From: Mesorhizobium caraganae | GTDB lineage: Bacteria > Pseudomonadota > Alphaproteobacteria > Rhizobiales > Rhizobiaceae | Assembly (NCBI RefSeq): GCF_016836705.1 | Contig: NZ_JAFCGY010000031.1 | Location: forward strand, 1-61,536 | DNA length: 61,536 nucleotides | Direction of reading: 5' to 3' | The notes under the pieces: generated by a model | Database searches by the model: none | What the model saw: only the letters and a program-made list of their open reading frames with translations | Told to the model about the DNA's origin: nothing | Shown: positions 10,010 through 19,442 of the stretch, piece by piece | Layout: the number at the start of each line of letters is the position of its first letter | Position numbering within the stretch: the first letter of the stretch is position 1 | Program-made: the position numbers and the translations under genes

Positions 10010-10417
10010 ATGGCTGAAGCTTTCCAATTCGAACTGGTCTCGCCGGAGCGGCTGCTCGTTTCCGAGCAGGTCGAAGCCGTCGTCATTCCCGGCGCCGAAG
10101 GCGAGATGACCGTGATGGCGCATCACGCGCCGGTCATGACCACGATCAAGCCAGGCGTCGTCACGGTGAAGACCGCCGGCGGCAAGGAAGAGCGCTATGT
10201 GGTGTTCGGCGGCTTCGCTGACATCCTGCCTTCCGGCTGCACGCTGCTGGCCGAATCGGCGGTTGCCGTCGGCGACATCGACCGGGCCGATCTCGCCCGC
10301 CGCATCCAGGATGCCAAGGAAGACGCTGCCGATGCCAAGGACGATCAGTCCCGCAGCAAGGCCGAGCAGTTCCTCGCCCAGCTCACCACGCTCGAAAGTG
10401 CGCTGCTGGCAGCTTAG
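10010..10417 (+). CDS. atpC: ATP synthase F1 epsilon subunit
   Basis: A 135-residue epsilon subunit, the regulatory part of the rotor. It opens MAEAFQFELVSPERLL and keeps the GAEGEMTVMAHHAPVMT beta-sandwich motif and a C-terminal helical hairpin. I prefer ATG 10010 to the in-frame ATG at 10004 from family alignment. No Shine-Dalgarno sequence is visible because a palindromic repeat abuts the start. Last gene of the operon, followed by a terminator. Confidence 0.93.
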   Translation: MAEAFQFELVSPERLLVSEQVEAVVIPGAEGEMTVMAHHAPVMTTIKPGVVTVKTAGGKEERYVVFGGFADILPSGCTLLAESAVAVGDIDRADLARRIQDAKEDAADAKDDQSRSKAEQFLAQLTTLESALLAA

Positions 10418-10444
10418 GCCACAGGCGAAAACAAACTACGAGAC

Positions 10445-10471
10445 AGGCCGGGTTCAACTCGGCCTTTTTTT
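10445..10471 (+). terminator. Intrinsic terminator of the atp operon
   Basis: AGGCCG and CGGCCT arms enclose a short loop and are followed by T7, shortly after the atpC stop. Confidence 0.85.
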
Positions 10472-10576
10472 GTGCCCACAGATATGGCTGAAGCATGTCA
10501 GCAGTCGGACGGAATGGCGACTTGCCGGCTCGGCAATGCGGGCTCTTTCGGATCAGAATCCGGGCCTGGATCGCCG

Positions 10577-12076
10577 TTAGGCCCGTCTCGTCTTTCCGAG
10601 CGCTGCGAGCGCAAGCGCTATCCCGCCCTGCCGGATATGGACGCGGTGGGCGGCGACCAGTTCGATGAGCGCTTGCTTCTCGGGCTTGCCGCTGGCGAAG
10701 CCGGCGAGGTCGAACACCGCAGCCACCCTTTCCAGCGTCGGCTGCTCGCCGAGAGCGGCCAGCGCGGTGTCGAGCGGATCGGTGAAGTGGGCTTCCGGCA
10801 GGTCCTTGCCGCGCGCCTCGCAGGCGGCGATCCAGGCAGCGATCACCAGCGTCAGATGCTCCGGGACCAGGCCGGCCTGGATGCGTTCGATGGCGGAAGC
10901 GACAATACGTTGTGGCAGTTTCTGGCTGCCGTCATTGGCGATCTGCGCCGTGCGGTGGGCGAGCGCGGTGTTGGAGAAACGTTCGGCAAGCTCGGCCGTG
11001 TAGGCTGACGTGTCGAGCCCGGCATCTCTAGGCAAGGTCGGGATCGCTTCGGCCCAGAGCCGGTCCACGAATTCACGGATCGCCGGGTCGGCAAAGGCGC
11101 GGTCGACGGTGGCATGGCCACCGAGCAGGCCGAGATAGGCGATGCCCGAATGGGCGCCATTGAGCAGCCTCAGCTTCATGTCCTCGAACGGCCTCACGTC
11201 CTCGACCATAGTGACGCCGAATTTTTCCCAGGCCGGTCGTCCCGCCGGGAACCTGTCTTCGATTACCCATTGCCGGAACGGCTCAGTCATCACCGGCCAG
11301 GCATCTTGGACGCCGAGCTCACCGGCGATGCGCGCGCGGTCGGCATCGATGGTTGCCGGCACGATGCGGTCGACCATGCTCGAGGGGAATGCCACCGCAT
11401 CGACGATGTGTTCCGCGAGCAGGGCATCGCCCGATGCAGCGGCCCGGTCATCGCGCAATTTGGCGAATGCGATCAGCAACCGGTGCAGCGTGGCGCCGTT
11501 GGCCGGGAGGTTGTCACAGCACAGCACGGTGAAGGGTGGCGTGCCGGCGGCGCGGCGGTGCGCCAGCGCTTCAGCCAGAAAGCCATGCGCGGTTTTCGGC
11601 GATCCGGGATTGGCCAGATCGTGGACGATATCGGGATGTTTTTCGTCGAGGCTGCCGTCGGCTGCCCTCAAATAGGCCTTTTCGGTGATGGTCAGCGTGA
11701 CGATGCGGGTGCGCGGATCGGTCAGCGCGGCGAGCACCGCGCCGGGATCTTCCGGCGCCACCAGGATCGACTGGATCGAGCCGATTATTTGAAGCGCTTC
11801 GCCATCGCTGCCGCGCACCGCCAGCGTGTAGAGCCCGTCCTGCGGCGTCAGCGCATCGCGCGTTTCGGGGCTGCGGAGCGACACGCCGATGATACCCCAG
11901 CCGGTCTCGCCGGCGGCCAGGCAGTCATCGACATAGGCTGCCTGATGGGCGCGGTGAAAGGCGCCGACGCCGAGATGGACAATGCCTGGGGCGACGGCGG
12001 CGCGGTCATAGGCCGGGATCGCAACCGAGGCCGGCAAGGATCGCACCGTGTCGTTGCAAAGGCGTCTGGTTGTCAT
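10577..12076 (-). CDS. uxuB: Mannitol dehydrogenase family protein, probable fructuronate reductase
   Basis: A 499-residue NAD-dependent polyol/uronate dehydrogenase. The Rossmann motif GIVHLGVGAFHRAHQ lies near residues 31-45, and the family signature KLRLLNGAHS near 299-308 includes the catalytic lysine region. The family covers mannitol, altronate and mannonate oxidoreductases. I favour D-fructuronate reductase (fructuronate to mannonate) because the gene diverges from uxaC, which makes fructuronate. The start is the ATG giving MTTRRLCND; the open frame upstream has no homology-like sequence. Confidence 0.8.
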   Translation of the reverse strand: MTTRRLCNDTVRSLPASVAIPAYDRAAVAPGIVHLGVGAFHRAHQAAYVDDCLAAGETGWGIIGVSLRSPETRDALTPQDGLYTLAVRGSDGEALQIIGSIQSILVAPEDPGAVLAALTDPRTRIVTLTITEKAYLRAADGSLDEKHPDIVHDLANPGSPKTAHGFLAEALAHRRAAGTPPFTVLCCDNLPANGATLHRLLIAFAKLRDDRAAASGDALLAEHIVDAVAFPSSMVDRIVPATIDADRARIAGELGVQDAWPVMTEPFRQWVIEDRFPAGRPAWEKFGVTMVEDVRPFEDMKLRLLNGAHSGIAYLGLLGGHATVDRAFADPAIREFVDRLWAEAIPTLPRDAGLDTSAYTAELAERFSNTALAHRTAQIANDGSQKLPQRIVASAIERIQAGLVPEHLTLVIAAWIAACEARGKDLPEAHFTDPLDTALAALGEQPTLERVAAVFDLAGFASGKPEKQALIELVAAHRVHIRQGGIALALAALGKTRRA

Positions 12077-12173
12077 GGTTTGGCTTGTCGGGCTCGGATT
12101 GATCGGTCGGGAGGCTAGCGGCGTACCATCCGTTCTCCCGCCGCACAATGACCCGGTGTTGGCTAAAAGTCAT

Positions 12174-12198
12174 CATACAACAATCGAATTTTTGTATG
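12174..12198. promoter_or_regulatory. Candidate operator of the hexuronate locus
   Basis: CATACAA and TTGTATG form a perfect 7-bp inverted repeat with an 11-base spacer in the gap between the divergent uxuB-like gene and uxaC. The shape suits a dimeric GntR/FCD regulator such as the one encoded in the same operon, but that match is inferred. Confidence 0.5.
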
Positions 12199-12249
12199 TT
12201 GACATTACTTCTTCCCAATCCTACCGATAGCGCCCTTGGGAGGAGTGAC

Positions 12250-13659
12250 GTGGCAGGATTGACCCACCCCGATCTGCTTTTTGCCGCTGAAGGGCGCTCG
12301 CTTTCGATCGCGCGCGATCTCTATGCCGGGGTCAAGGACGTGCCGATCGTCAGCCCGCACGGCCACACCGATCCACGCTGGTATGCACTCAACGAGCCGT
12401 TTCCGGACCCGGCGCAATTGCTGGTCGTGCCCGACCACTATATTTTCCGTATGCTGTTCAGTCAGGGCGTGCGGCTGGAGGACCTCGGCATATCACCGCT
12501 CGACGGCTCGCCGGTCGAGAGCGACCCAAGGGCGATCTGGCGGCGCTTCGCCGAGCACTATTACCTCTTCCGCGGTACGCCGACGCGACTGTGGCTCGAC
12601 CATGTGCTCGAGCATCTGTTCGGCATTGACGAGCCGCTCAACGCCAGCACCGCCGACCGCCACTACGATACCATCGCCGGCCTGCTCAAACAGGACGGCT
12701 ATCGCCCGCGTGCACTGTTCGAGCGCTTCAACATCGAGGTCATTGCGACGACCGAGGGGGCGCTGGACGATCTCCAATGGCACAAGGCGATCCGCGACAG
12801 CGGCTGGCAAGGCCGCGTGGTCACCGCCTACCGGCCGGATGCCGTCGTCGATCCAGATTTCGAGGGCTTCTTAGGCAACCTCGACCGTCTCGGCGAGGTC
12901 AGCGGCTGCGATACCGGCACATGGGCCGGCTATCTCGACGCACATCGCCAGCGCCGCGCCTTCTTCAAAAGCTTCGGTGCGACCTCGTCCGACCATGGCC
13001 ATCCGACTGCGGAGACCGCCGACCTTTCCGATGCGGCATCGGAAGAGCTGTTCAACCGCATCCGTCGCGGCTCCGACGACGAGCGCGAGCGCAAACTGTT
13101 TCGCGCCCAGATGCTGACCGAAATGGCCAAGATGAGCCGCGACGACGGGCTGGTTATGCAGATCCATCCCGGCTCGTGGCGCAATCATTCGCCTGGTGTT
13201 TTCCAAAAATTCGGCCGCGACAAAGGCTTCGATATCCCGACCCGCACCGACTATGCGGCGGCGCTCAGACCTTTGCTCGACTGCGTCGGGCTGGAGCGCG
13301 ACCTGACCATCATCCTGTTCACGCTCGACGAGACGAGCTATGCGCGCGAACTTGCGCCGCTCGCCGGCGTCTATCCGGCGCTGAAGCTCGGGCCTGCCTG
13401 GTGGTTCCATGACAGCCCGGAAGGAATGCACCGCTTCCGCGAAATGACCACCGAAACCGCCGGCTTCTACAACACCGTCGGTTTCAATGACGACACCCGC
13501 GCCTTTCCATCCATACCCGCCCGTCACGATGTGGCACGCCGGGTCGACTGTGCTTTTCTCGCCCGTCTCGTCGCCGAGCAACGGCTGCGGGAGGACGAGG
13601 CGCACGAGCTGGCGCGGGAGCTCGCCTACACGCTTGCCAAGAAGGCGTACCGGCTCTGA
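12250..13659 (+). CDS. uxaC: Glucuronate isomerase
   Basis: A 469-residue uronate isomerase of the amidohydrolase superfamily that converts glucuronate to fructuronate and galacturonate to tagaturonate. It has the metal-site motif SPHGHTDPRW near the N-terminus, MQIHPGSWRNHS in the middle and GPAWWFHDSPEGM near the C-terminus. The start is GTG 12250, with GGGAGGAG four bases upstream; the longer open frame has no ribosome site. First gene of the plus-strand operon. Confidence 0.93.
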   Translation: MAGLTHPDLLFAAEGRSLSIARDLYAGVKDVPIVSPHGHTDPRWYALNEPFPDPAQLLVVPDHYIFRMLFSQGVRLEDLGISPLDGSPVESDPRAIWRRFAEHYYLFRGTPTRLWLDHVLEHLFGIDEPLNASTADRHYDTIAGLLKQDGYRPRALFERFNIEVIATTEGALDDLQWHKAIRDSGWQGRVVTAYRPDAVVDPDFEGFLGNLDRLGEVSGCDTGTWAGYLDAHRQRRAFFKSFGATSSDHGHPTAETADLSDAASEELFNRIRRGSDDERERKLFRAQMLTEMAKMSRDDGLVMQIHPGSWRNHSPGVFQKFGRDKGFDIPTRTDYAAALRPLLDCVGLERDLTIILFTLDETSYARELAPLAGVYPALKLGPAWWFHDSPEGMHRFREMTTETAGFYNTVGFNDDTRAFPSIPARHDVARRVDCAFLARLVAEQRLREDEAHELARELAYTLAKKAYRL

Positions 13660-13698
13660 GCCGGGCGCTTTGATTTTTACAAAGGGAGGAAGACAGTC

Positions 13699-14676
13699 AT
13701 GTTGCATTTTTCAAAACTGACGGCGACCACATTCGCCTTCGGCTCGCTGATGATCGGCGTTGCCAACGCCCAGACCGTGCTGCGCTCGGCCGACACCCAT
13801 CCGGATGGATATCCGACGGTCGAAGTCGTCAAATATATGGGCGAACTGATCAAGGAGCGCACCGCCGGCCGTTATTCGGTCGAAGTCTATCATTCAGCGC
13901 AGCTCGGCGAGGAGAAGGACACGATCGAGCAGACGCAGACCGGTGTCATCGATTTGAACCGCGTCTCGATGGGGCCGTTCAACGGCATCGTGCCGGAAAC
14001 CGCTGTGCCGTCGCTGCCCTACATGTTTCGCTCGGTCGACCAGATGCGCCATGTCATGGACGGGCCGATCGGTGACGAGATTCTGAAGGCCTTCGAGGCG
14101 CATGATCTGGTCGGTCTCGCCTTCTACGATTCCGGTGCGCGCTCCTTCTACAACACCAAGAAGGACATCACCTCGATCGCCGATCTCAAGGGCATGAAGT
14201 TCCGCGTCATCCAGTCCGACGTGTTCGTCGACATGGTCAATGCGCTCGGCGCCAACGCCACGCCGATGGCCTATGGCGAGGTCTATTCGGCGCTCGAAAC
14301 CGGCGTCATCGACGGCGCCGAAAACAACTGGCCGAGCTTCGAATCCGCCAAGCACTATGAGGTCGCCAAGCACTACACCGTCGACCAGCACCAGATCGTG
14401 CCGGAAGTGCTGGTGATGGCGAAGCCGAGCTGGGACAGACTGACGCCGGAAGACCAGGCGATCGTCCAGCAAGCGGCCAAGGACAGTGTCGTCAAGATGC
14501 GCGAACTGTGGGATGCGCAGGAAAAGAAGTCGCGCGACATCGTCGAGAAGGCCGGCGTCAAGGTCAGCGAGATCGACAAGCAGCCGCTGATCGATGCGAT
14601 GAAGCCGGTTTACGACAAGTACCTGTCGACGCCGGAACTCAAGGATCTCGCCGCGCGCATCCAGGCAACCAAGTAA
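13699..14676 (+). CDS. TRAP transporter substrate-binding protein (DctP family)
   Basis: A 325-residue periplasmic binding protein. A signal peptide of about 24 residues ends in GVANA-Q. The mature part carries the DctP features GEEKDTIEQTQTGVID and FRVIQSDVFVDMV; the latter holds the arginine that grips the substrate carboxylate in the family. Together with the next two genes it forms a TRAP system. Its place between uxaC and the kdu genes points to hexuronate or unsaturated uronate uptake. Confidence 0.92.
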   Translation: MLHFSKLTATTFAFGSLMIGVANAQTVLRSADTHPDGYPTVEVVKYMGELIKERTAGRYSVEVYHSAQLGEEKDTIEQTQTGVIDLNRVSMGPFNGIVPETAVPSLPYMFRSVDQMRHVMDGPIGDEILKAFEAHDLVGLAFYDSGARSFYNTKKDITSIADLKGMKFRVIQSDVFVDMVNALGANATPMAYGEVYSALETGVIDGAENNWPSFESAKHYEVAKHYTVDQHQIVPEVLVMAKPSWDRLTPEDQAIVQQAAKDSVVKMRELWDAQEKKSRDIVEKAGVKVSEIDKQPLIDAMKPVYDKYLSTPELKDLAARIQATK

Positions 14677-14745
14677 TCTCCTGGCGGGGCGGCCTAGCGC
14701 TGCCCCGCCAATCGTTGTGACGGACGGAAAGACCGGGAGGATCGG

Positions 14746-15309
14746 ATGACAGCGGGAATGGCCGGGAGCGGAGCGCCACCGCGCTTCAGCGCGGTGCTTT
14801 CGAAGATTTGCGACGGCGCGCTCTATCTCGCCTGTATCGGGATGGTCGTCATGACCGCGCTCGTCGCCTACCAGGTGTTTTCCCGCTTCGTGCTCAACGC
14901 GTCGCCGAGCTGGACGGAAGTCACCGCCATCATGCTGATGAACTGGTTCATCTTCCTGGGCGCGGCGGTCGGCGTGCGCGAGAACTACCATATGGGCTTC
15001 GACGTGCTGCTCTACATCCTGCCGAAAGGCAGCAAATGGGCGCTGCGCACATTGTCCGACCTGATCGCGTTCGGCTTCGGCTTCGGCATGGTCTGGTACG
15101 GTTGCAAGCTGGTCGGGTTGACCTGGCACACCGTCATTCCGGCGCTCGAACTTCCCGGCGGTTTCGACTATCTGCCACTGGTCGCCGGCGGCGTTCTGAT
15201 CTGCCTGTTCTCGGCCGAACGCATCGTGCTGCGCTGGTCGGGCGTCGACATCGACAAGGACATCAATCTCGAAGACGTGCCGGAGATGCCGGCCGTGCAG
15301 GAGGCCTAG
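14746..15309 (+). CDS. TRAP transporter small membrane subunit (DctQ family)
   Basis: A 187-residue membrane protein with four hydrophobic helices and the family motif SWTEVTAIMLMNWFIFLGAAVG near residues 50-70. It pairs with the large subunit to form the TRAP permease. GGAGG lies upstream of the ATG. The large-subunit gene begins on the base after its stop codon, so the two are translated together. Confidence 0.9.
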   Translation: MTAGMAGSGAPPRFSAVLSKICDGALYLACIGMVVMTALVAYQVFSRFVLNASPSWTEVTAIMLMNWFIFLGAAVGVRENYHMGFDVLLYILPKGSKWALRTLSDLIAFGFGFGMVWYGCKLVGLTWHTVIPALELPGGFDYLPLVAGGVLICLFSAERIVLRWSGVDIDKDINLEDVPEMPAVQEA

Positions 15310-16590
15310 ATGGAACTCTGGATCCTGTTCGGCGTCTTCACGCTGTTGATGTTTGCCGGCACGCCAATCGCGTTTTGCCTGGGTGCCGCATCTTTCGCTA
15401 CCGTGCTTTATCTCGGCCTGCCGCCCCTGGTGGTGTTCCAGCAATTGAAATCAGGCATGTCGGCGTTCTCGCTGATGGCGATTCCGTTCTTCATCTTTGC
15501 CGGCGACCTTATGGTGCGCGGCGGCATCGCGCAGCGCATCGTCTCCTTTGCTGGCTCACTGGTCGGCCATGTCCGCGGCGGGCTCGGTCAGGTCAACATC
15601 ATCGCCGCGACATTGTTCGGCGGCATTTCCGGCTCGGCGGTGGCCGAAGCCGCCGCCGTCGGCGGGCTGATGATCCCGCAGATGAAAGAGCGCGGCTACG
15701 GCGCGGACTACGCTGTCAACGTCACCTCGATGGCGGCGCTGATCGCGCTGCTTTTGCCGCCGTCGCAGAACATGATCATCTATTCGATCGCCGGCGGCGG
15801 CAAGATTTCGATCGCCGACCTGTTCACCGCCGGCATCCTGCCCGGTCTGCTGTTCGCCGCGTCGCTGATGGTCACCGCCTATTTTGTCGCCCGCAGCCGC
15901 GGCTATCCGGTCGAGGCCTTCCCCGGCTTCTCGCGCGTCGGCCAGCTGGCGGTGATCGCGGTTCCCGGGCTGCTGCTCATCGGTATCATCTTCGGCGGCG
16001 TTCGCTCGGGTATTTTCACGGCGACGGAAAGCTCCTGCATCGCCATCATCTACGCCTTGCTGGTCACCGTCTTCGTCTACCGGTCGATGGCGTGGAGCGA
16101 TTTCGTCCATGCCACAAAGGGCGCGGTGCGCACGACCTCGATGGTGCTTTTGATCATCGGCACGGCGGCCTCGTTCAGCTGGCTGATGGCCTATCTCAAA
16201 GTGCCGGTGCTGCTTATCGCGGGGATGAACGCCATCTCCACCGACCCGCTGGTGGTGCTGCTTTTGCTCAACGTCCTGATGCTGCTGCTCGGCACTTTCA
16301 TGGACATGGGGCCGATGATCATCATCTGTACGCCGATATTCCTGCCGCTGGTGACGCATTATGGCGTCGACCCGGTGCATTTCGGCGTCATCACCATCCT
16401 CAATCTCGGCATCGGCCTCAACACGCCGCCGGTCGGCACGGTGCAGTTCGTCGCCTGCGCGGTTGGCAAGATCACGGTATGGGAAGCGATGCGCTCGATC
16501 TGGCCGTTCTATGGCGCGGGTATCGTGGTCCTGGGACTGGTGACGTATATTCCGGCGATCTCGCTCTGGCTGCCGAGTGTCTTCAAATAG
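15310..16590 (+). CDS. TRAP transporter large membrane subunit (DctM family)
   Basis: A 426-residue permease with about twelve hydrophobic segments. It carries the DctM hallmarks FGGISGSAVAEAAAVGGLMIPQM and LNLGIGLNTPPVGTVQF. It drives sodium-coupled import of the ligand delivered by the DctP protein. AGGAGG precedes the ATG and the gene follows the small subunit with no gap. Confidence 0.93.
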   Translation: MELWILFGVFTLLMFAGTPIAFCLGAASFATVLYLGLPPLVVFQQLKSGMSAFSLMAIPFFIFAGDLMVRGGIAQRIVSFAGSLVGHVRGGLGQVNIIAATLFGGISGSAVAEAAAVGGLMIPQMKERGYGADYAVNVTSMAALIALLLPPSQNMIIYSIAGGGKISIADLFTAGILPGLLFAASLMVTAYFVARSRGYPVEAFPGFSRVGQLAVIAVPGLLLIGIIFGGVRSGIFTATESSCIAIIYALLVTVFVYRSMAWSDFVHATKGAVRTTSMVLLIIGTAASFSWLMAYLKVPVLLIAGMNAISTDPLVVLLLLNVLMLLLGTFMDMGPMIIICTPIFLPLVTHYGVDPVHFGVITILNLGIGLNTPPVGTVQFVACAVGKITVWEAMRSIWPFYGAGIVVLGLVTYIPAISLWLPSVFK

Positions 16591-16623
16591 GGCAAATAGG
16601 GCGTCTTCAAACAGGGGTGCGAC

Positions 16624-17400
16624 ATGGCATCGGATAGCGCTGTTGATCTCAGGGTCGAGAGAAAACCCAAACTGTCGGAGACCGTCGTCGCGGCGATCCG
16701 CAAGCAGCTGCATGCGGGCGAGATCCTGCCGGGCCACAAATTGCCGACCGAGGGCCAGTTGACCGAGACTTTCGGCGTCAGCCGCACCGTCATCCGCGAG
16801 GCGCTGGCCAAGCTTGCCGCCGACGGCCTGGTCGAGGCGCGCCAGGGCGCCGGCGTCTTCGTCACCGAACACATCTCGACCATGTTCGGCGCGCTCGCCG
16901 CCGATATGGGAGCCAAGGATTCGGTCGCGCTCAACGTGCTCGAGGTGCGCCTGGCGGTCGAGATCGAATCGGCCGGGCTCGCCGCCATCCGCCGCAATGC
17001 GGCGCAGGAAGCGGCGATCCAGGAAGCCTTCTTCGAATTCGAGCGCCTGCTTCTCAACAGCGAGCCGACCGGTCCGGCCGATCTCGCTTTCCACCGGGCA
17101 ATCGCCAGCGCCACCAACAACCCGTTCTATGTCGAGATGCTCGATGTGCTGGGCCGGCGAGCCATTCCGTGCGACGTGACCTCGCCCTGGTCGACCGAAC
17201 TGGTGCAGTCCGACAGCTATCAGCGCGGGCTGCAGCGCGAGCATCTGGTGATCCTGAATGCGATCACATCGGGTGACGCCGAAGCCGCACGCGAGGCGAT
17301 GCGCGCCCATCTCACCGCCAGCCAGCAGCGCTATCGCGAGCGCCTGCACGCACGCCAGGTCTTTTATGCCGACTCGGTCAAGGCGGCGGAAACCGAATAG
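16624..17400 (+). CDS. GntR-family (FCD/FadR-type) transcriptional regulator
   Basis: A 258-residue regulator. The winged helix at residues ~15-85 contains LPTEGQLTETFGVSRTVIREALAKLAADGLVE, and an all-helical FCD ligand domain follows with the metal-site pattern around DLAFHRAIASATNN and REHLVILNAITSGD. It lies inside the hexuronate operon and probably controls it, with the uronate pathway intermediate as effector. The palindrome at 12174-12198 is a plausible target. Confidence 0.9.
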   Translation: MASDSAVDLRVERKPKLSETVVAAIRKQLHAGEILPGHKLPTEGQLTETFGVSRTVIREALAKLAADGLVEARQGAGVFVTEHISTMFGALAADMGAKDSVALNVLEVRLAVEIESAGLAAIRRNAAQEAAIQEAFFEFERLLLNSEPTGPADLAFHRAIASATNNPFYVEMLDVLGRRAIPCDVTSPWSTELVQSDSYQRGLQREHLVILNAITSGDAEAAREAMRAHLTASQQRYRERLHARQVFYADSVKAAETE

Positions 17401-17417
17401 AAGAATCAGCTGGAGCA

Positions 17418-18272
17418 ATGATGGATCATCCCCATACCGACTATACCTCGCGTTTCGCCATCGACCCGGTAGCCGCGGCGTCCATGGGAACCGACGAGTT
17501 GCGTCACAACTTCCACATTGACGACCTGTTCCAGCCGGGACGCGTCAGCCTGACCTATACCCATTATGACCGCATGATCGTTGGCGGCGCCGTGCCGCAA
17601 GGGGCAGCGCTGCCGCTGGAGGCGATCAAGCCGACGGGGACCAAGAATTTTCTCGACCGCCGCGAGCTGATCATCGTCAACATCGGCGGCGCCGGCTCGG
17701 TGACGGCAAATGGCGAGACCCACCCATTGCAGGCACGCGACATGCTTTATCTCGGCATGGGCAGCACCGATGTGTCGTTCGCGTCGGCCGATACGGGCCA
17801 GCCGGCCAAGTTCTACCTGCTCAGCGCGCCGGCGCATCACACCCATCCGAACCGATTGATCCGTATCGGCGATGCGAAGCGTCTCGACCTCGGCAGCAAG
17901 GAGACCTGCAACGAGCGCTCGATCTTCCAGTTCATCCATGCCGGGGGCGTCAAGACCTGTCAGCTGGTGGTCGGCATAACCCAGCTGGCGCCGGGCTCGG
18001 TGTGGAACACCATCCCTTGCCATGTGCATGACCGACGCATGGAGGCCTATCTCTATTTCGATCTGCCGGAGACGGCGCGCGTCTTCCATTTCATGGGCGA
18101 GCCGGACGAAACCCGACATCTCGTCATGGCCAATGAGGAGGCGCTGCTGTCGCCGGGCTGGTCGATCCATTCGGGCGCCGGCACCTCCAACTATGCCTTC
18201 ATATGGGCGATGGCCGGCGACAATGTCGACTACACCGATGTCGATCCGGTGCCGCTGGGCGAATTGCGTTGA
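17418..18272 (+). CDS. kduI: 5-dehydro-4-deoxy-D-glucuronate isomerase
   Basis: A 284-residue double cupin that isomerises 5-keto-4-deoxyuronate to 2,5-diketo-3-deoxygluconate in pectin and hyaluronate breakdown. The metal-ligand region reads PCHVHDRRMEAY, with a conserved histidine near HSGAGTSNYAFIWAM. Start may be ATG 17418 or the next codon 17421; GGAG is closer to ideal spacing for 17421. Its stop overlaps the start of kduD. Confidence 0.93.
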   Translation: MMDHPHTDYTSRFAIDPVAAASMGTDELRHNFHIDDLFQPGRVSLTYTHYDRMIVGGAVPQGAALPLEAIKPTGTKNFLDRRELIIVNIGGAGSVTANGETHPLQARDMLYLGMGSTDVSFASADTGQPAKFYLLSAPAHHTHPNRLIRIGDAKRLDLGSKETCNERSIFQFIHAGGVKTCQLVVGITQLAPGSVWNTIPCHVHDRRMEAYLYFDLPETARVFHFMGEPDETRHLVMANEEALLSPGWSIHSGAGTSNYAFIWAMAGDNVDYTDVDPVPLGELR

Positions 18273-19036
18273 GAGGGTCGTCCGCCTTCAGCCTCGCCGG
18301 CAGGCGCATCCTGGTCACCGGCGCCAATACCGGCATCGGCCAGGGCATCGCGGTCTCGATTGCGCGCGCCGGCGGCACCGTCATCGGTGTCGGCCGCTCG
18401 GCGATGGATGACACGGAAACCAAGGTCAGTGAGGCCGGCGGGCAGTTCGAGGCCGTGCGGTGCGATCTCGCCGACCATGCCGCCGCCAAGGCGATGCTCG
18501 ACCAGGTCTGGGAAAAGACCGGCCCAATCGACGGGCTGGTCAACAATGCCGGCATCATCCGGCGTGCCGATGCGGTCGATTTCACCGAGGCCGACTGGGA
18601 CGACGTCATCGACGTCAATCTGAAGACGCTGTTCTTTTTGAGCCAGGCTTTTGCCAGGCGCGTGCTGGCCGATCCCAGGCGCCGTGGCAAGATCGTCAAC
18701 ATCGCCTCGGTGCTGAGTTTCCAGGGCGGCATCCGCGTGGCGTCCTACACCGCGTCGAAACATGGCGCGCTCGGCATAACTAGGCTGCTCGCCTGCGAAT
18801 GGGCGGCAAAAGGCATCAACGTCAACGCCATTGCGCCGGGCTATATCGAAACCAACAACACCGAGGCGCTGCGCGCCGATCCCGACCGCAGCGCCGCGAT
18901 ACTGGCGCGCATCCCGGCCGGCCGCTGGGGTGGGCCGGAAGACATAGGCGACGCCGCCGTCTTCCTGCTTGCGCCAGCGTCCGACTATATGCATGGCGCG
19001 GTGGTCCCGGTCGACGGCGGCTGGCTGGCGCGATGA
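18269..19036 (+). CDS. kduD: 2-dehydro-3-deoxy-D-gluconate 5-dehydrogenase
   Basis: A 255-residue short-chain dehydrogenase acting on the KduI product to give 2-keto-3-deoxygluconate. It shows the nucleotide motif TGANTGIG, the NNAG motif and the catalytic Tyr-x3-Lys in YTASKHG. I place the start at TTG 18269, which overlaps the kduI stop (TTGA) and gives the normal family length; longer starts would read through kduI sequence. Confidence 0.9.
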   Translation: MRGSSAFSLAGRRILVTGANTGIGQGIAVSIARAGGTVIGVGRSAMDDTETKVSEAGGQFEAVRCDLADHAAAKAMLDQVWEKTGPIDGLVNNAGIIRRADAVDFTEADWDDVIDVNLKTLFFLSQAFARRVLADPRRRGKIVNIASVLSFQGGIRVASYTASKHGALGITRLLACEWAAKGINVNAIAPGYIETNNTEALRADPDRSAAILARIPAGRWGGPEDIGDAAVFLLAPASDYMHGAVVPVDGGWLAR

Positions 19037-19046
19037 GGAGACGGTC

Positions 19047-19385
19047 ATGACTCAAGCCAAGATTTTCGCCCATCCCGGCGAGAGCGCCTGGACGCCGACG
19101 CCGGACGGCAACAGGCGGCGCGTTCTCCTGCACACCGATGAGCTGATGCTGGTCGAATTCGGCTTCGACAAGGGCGGTGTCGGCGCGCTGCATTCGCACC
19201 CGCATGTCCAGGCCAGCTATGTCGCCGAAGGCCGATTCGAGGTCACCATCGGCGGCCGGACTGAAACAATCGGGACCGGCGGCAGCTTCATCGTGCCGTC
19301 CAATCTGATGCACGGCGTCAAGGCGCTGGAGGCCGGCCGCCTGGTCGACAGTTTTACTCCGCACCGGGCCGACTTCCTGGCCTAA
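19047..19385 (+). CDS. kdgF: Cupin domain protein, KdgF-like
   Basis: A 112-residue single cupin with metal-ligand residues in LHSHPHVQASYVAEGRF and a C-terminal PSNLMHGVKALEAG motif. KdgF-type cupins open unsaturated uronates to the linear keto form used by KduI, so the position right after kduI-kduD fits. GAGGAG lies just upstream of the ATG. Last gene of the hexuronate operon. Confidence 0.82.
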   Translation: MTQAKIFAHPGESAWTPTPDGNRRRVLLHTDELMLVEFGFDKGGVGALHSHPHVQASYVAEGRFEVTIGGRTETIGTGGSFIVPSNLMHGVKALEAGRLVDSFTPHRADFLA

Positions 19386-19418
19386 TCACTTTTGTCTGTC
19401 TGTTCCAGAAACGGAAAA

Positions 19419-19442
19419 CCCGCGCCTCCTGGGAGGCGCGGG
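19419..19442. terminator. Strong hairpin after the hexuronate operon
   Basis: A 10-bp perfect stem CCCGCGCCTC/GAGGCGCGGG with a 4-base loop follows the cupin gene. There is no T-run, so it may be rho-assisted or only stabilise the 3' end. Confidence 0.55.

Noticed and set aside
12148..12249. N-terminal extension of uxaC from 12148
   Set aside because: It overlaps the putative operator, has no ribosome site and does not resemble uronate isomerases; GTG 12250 has GGGAGGAG.
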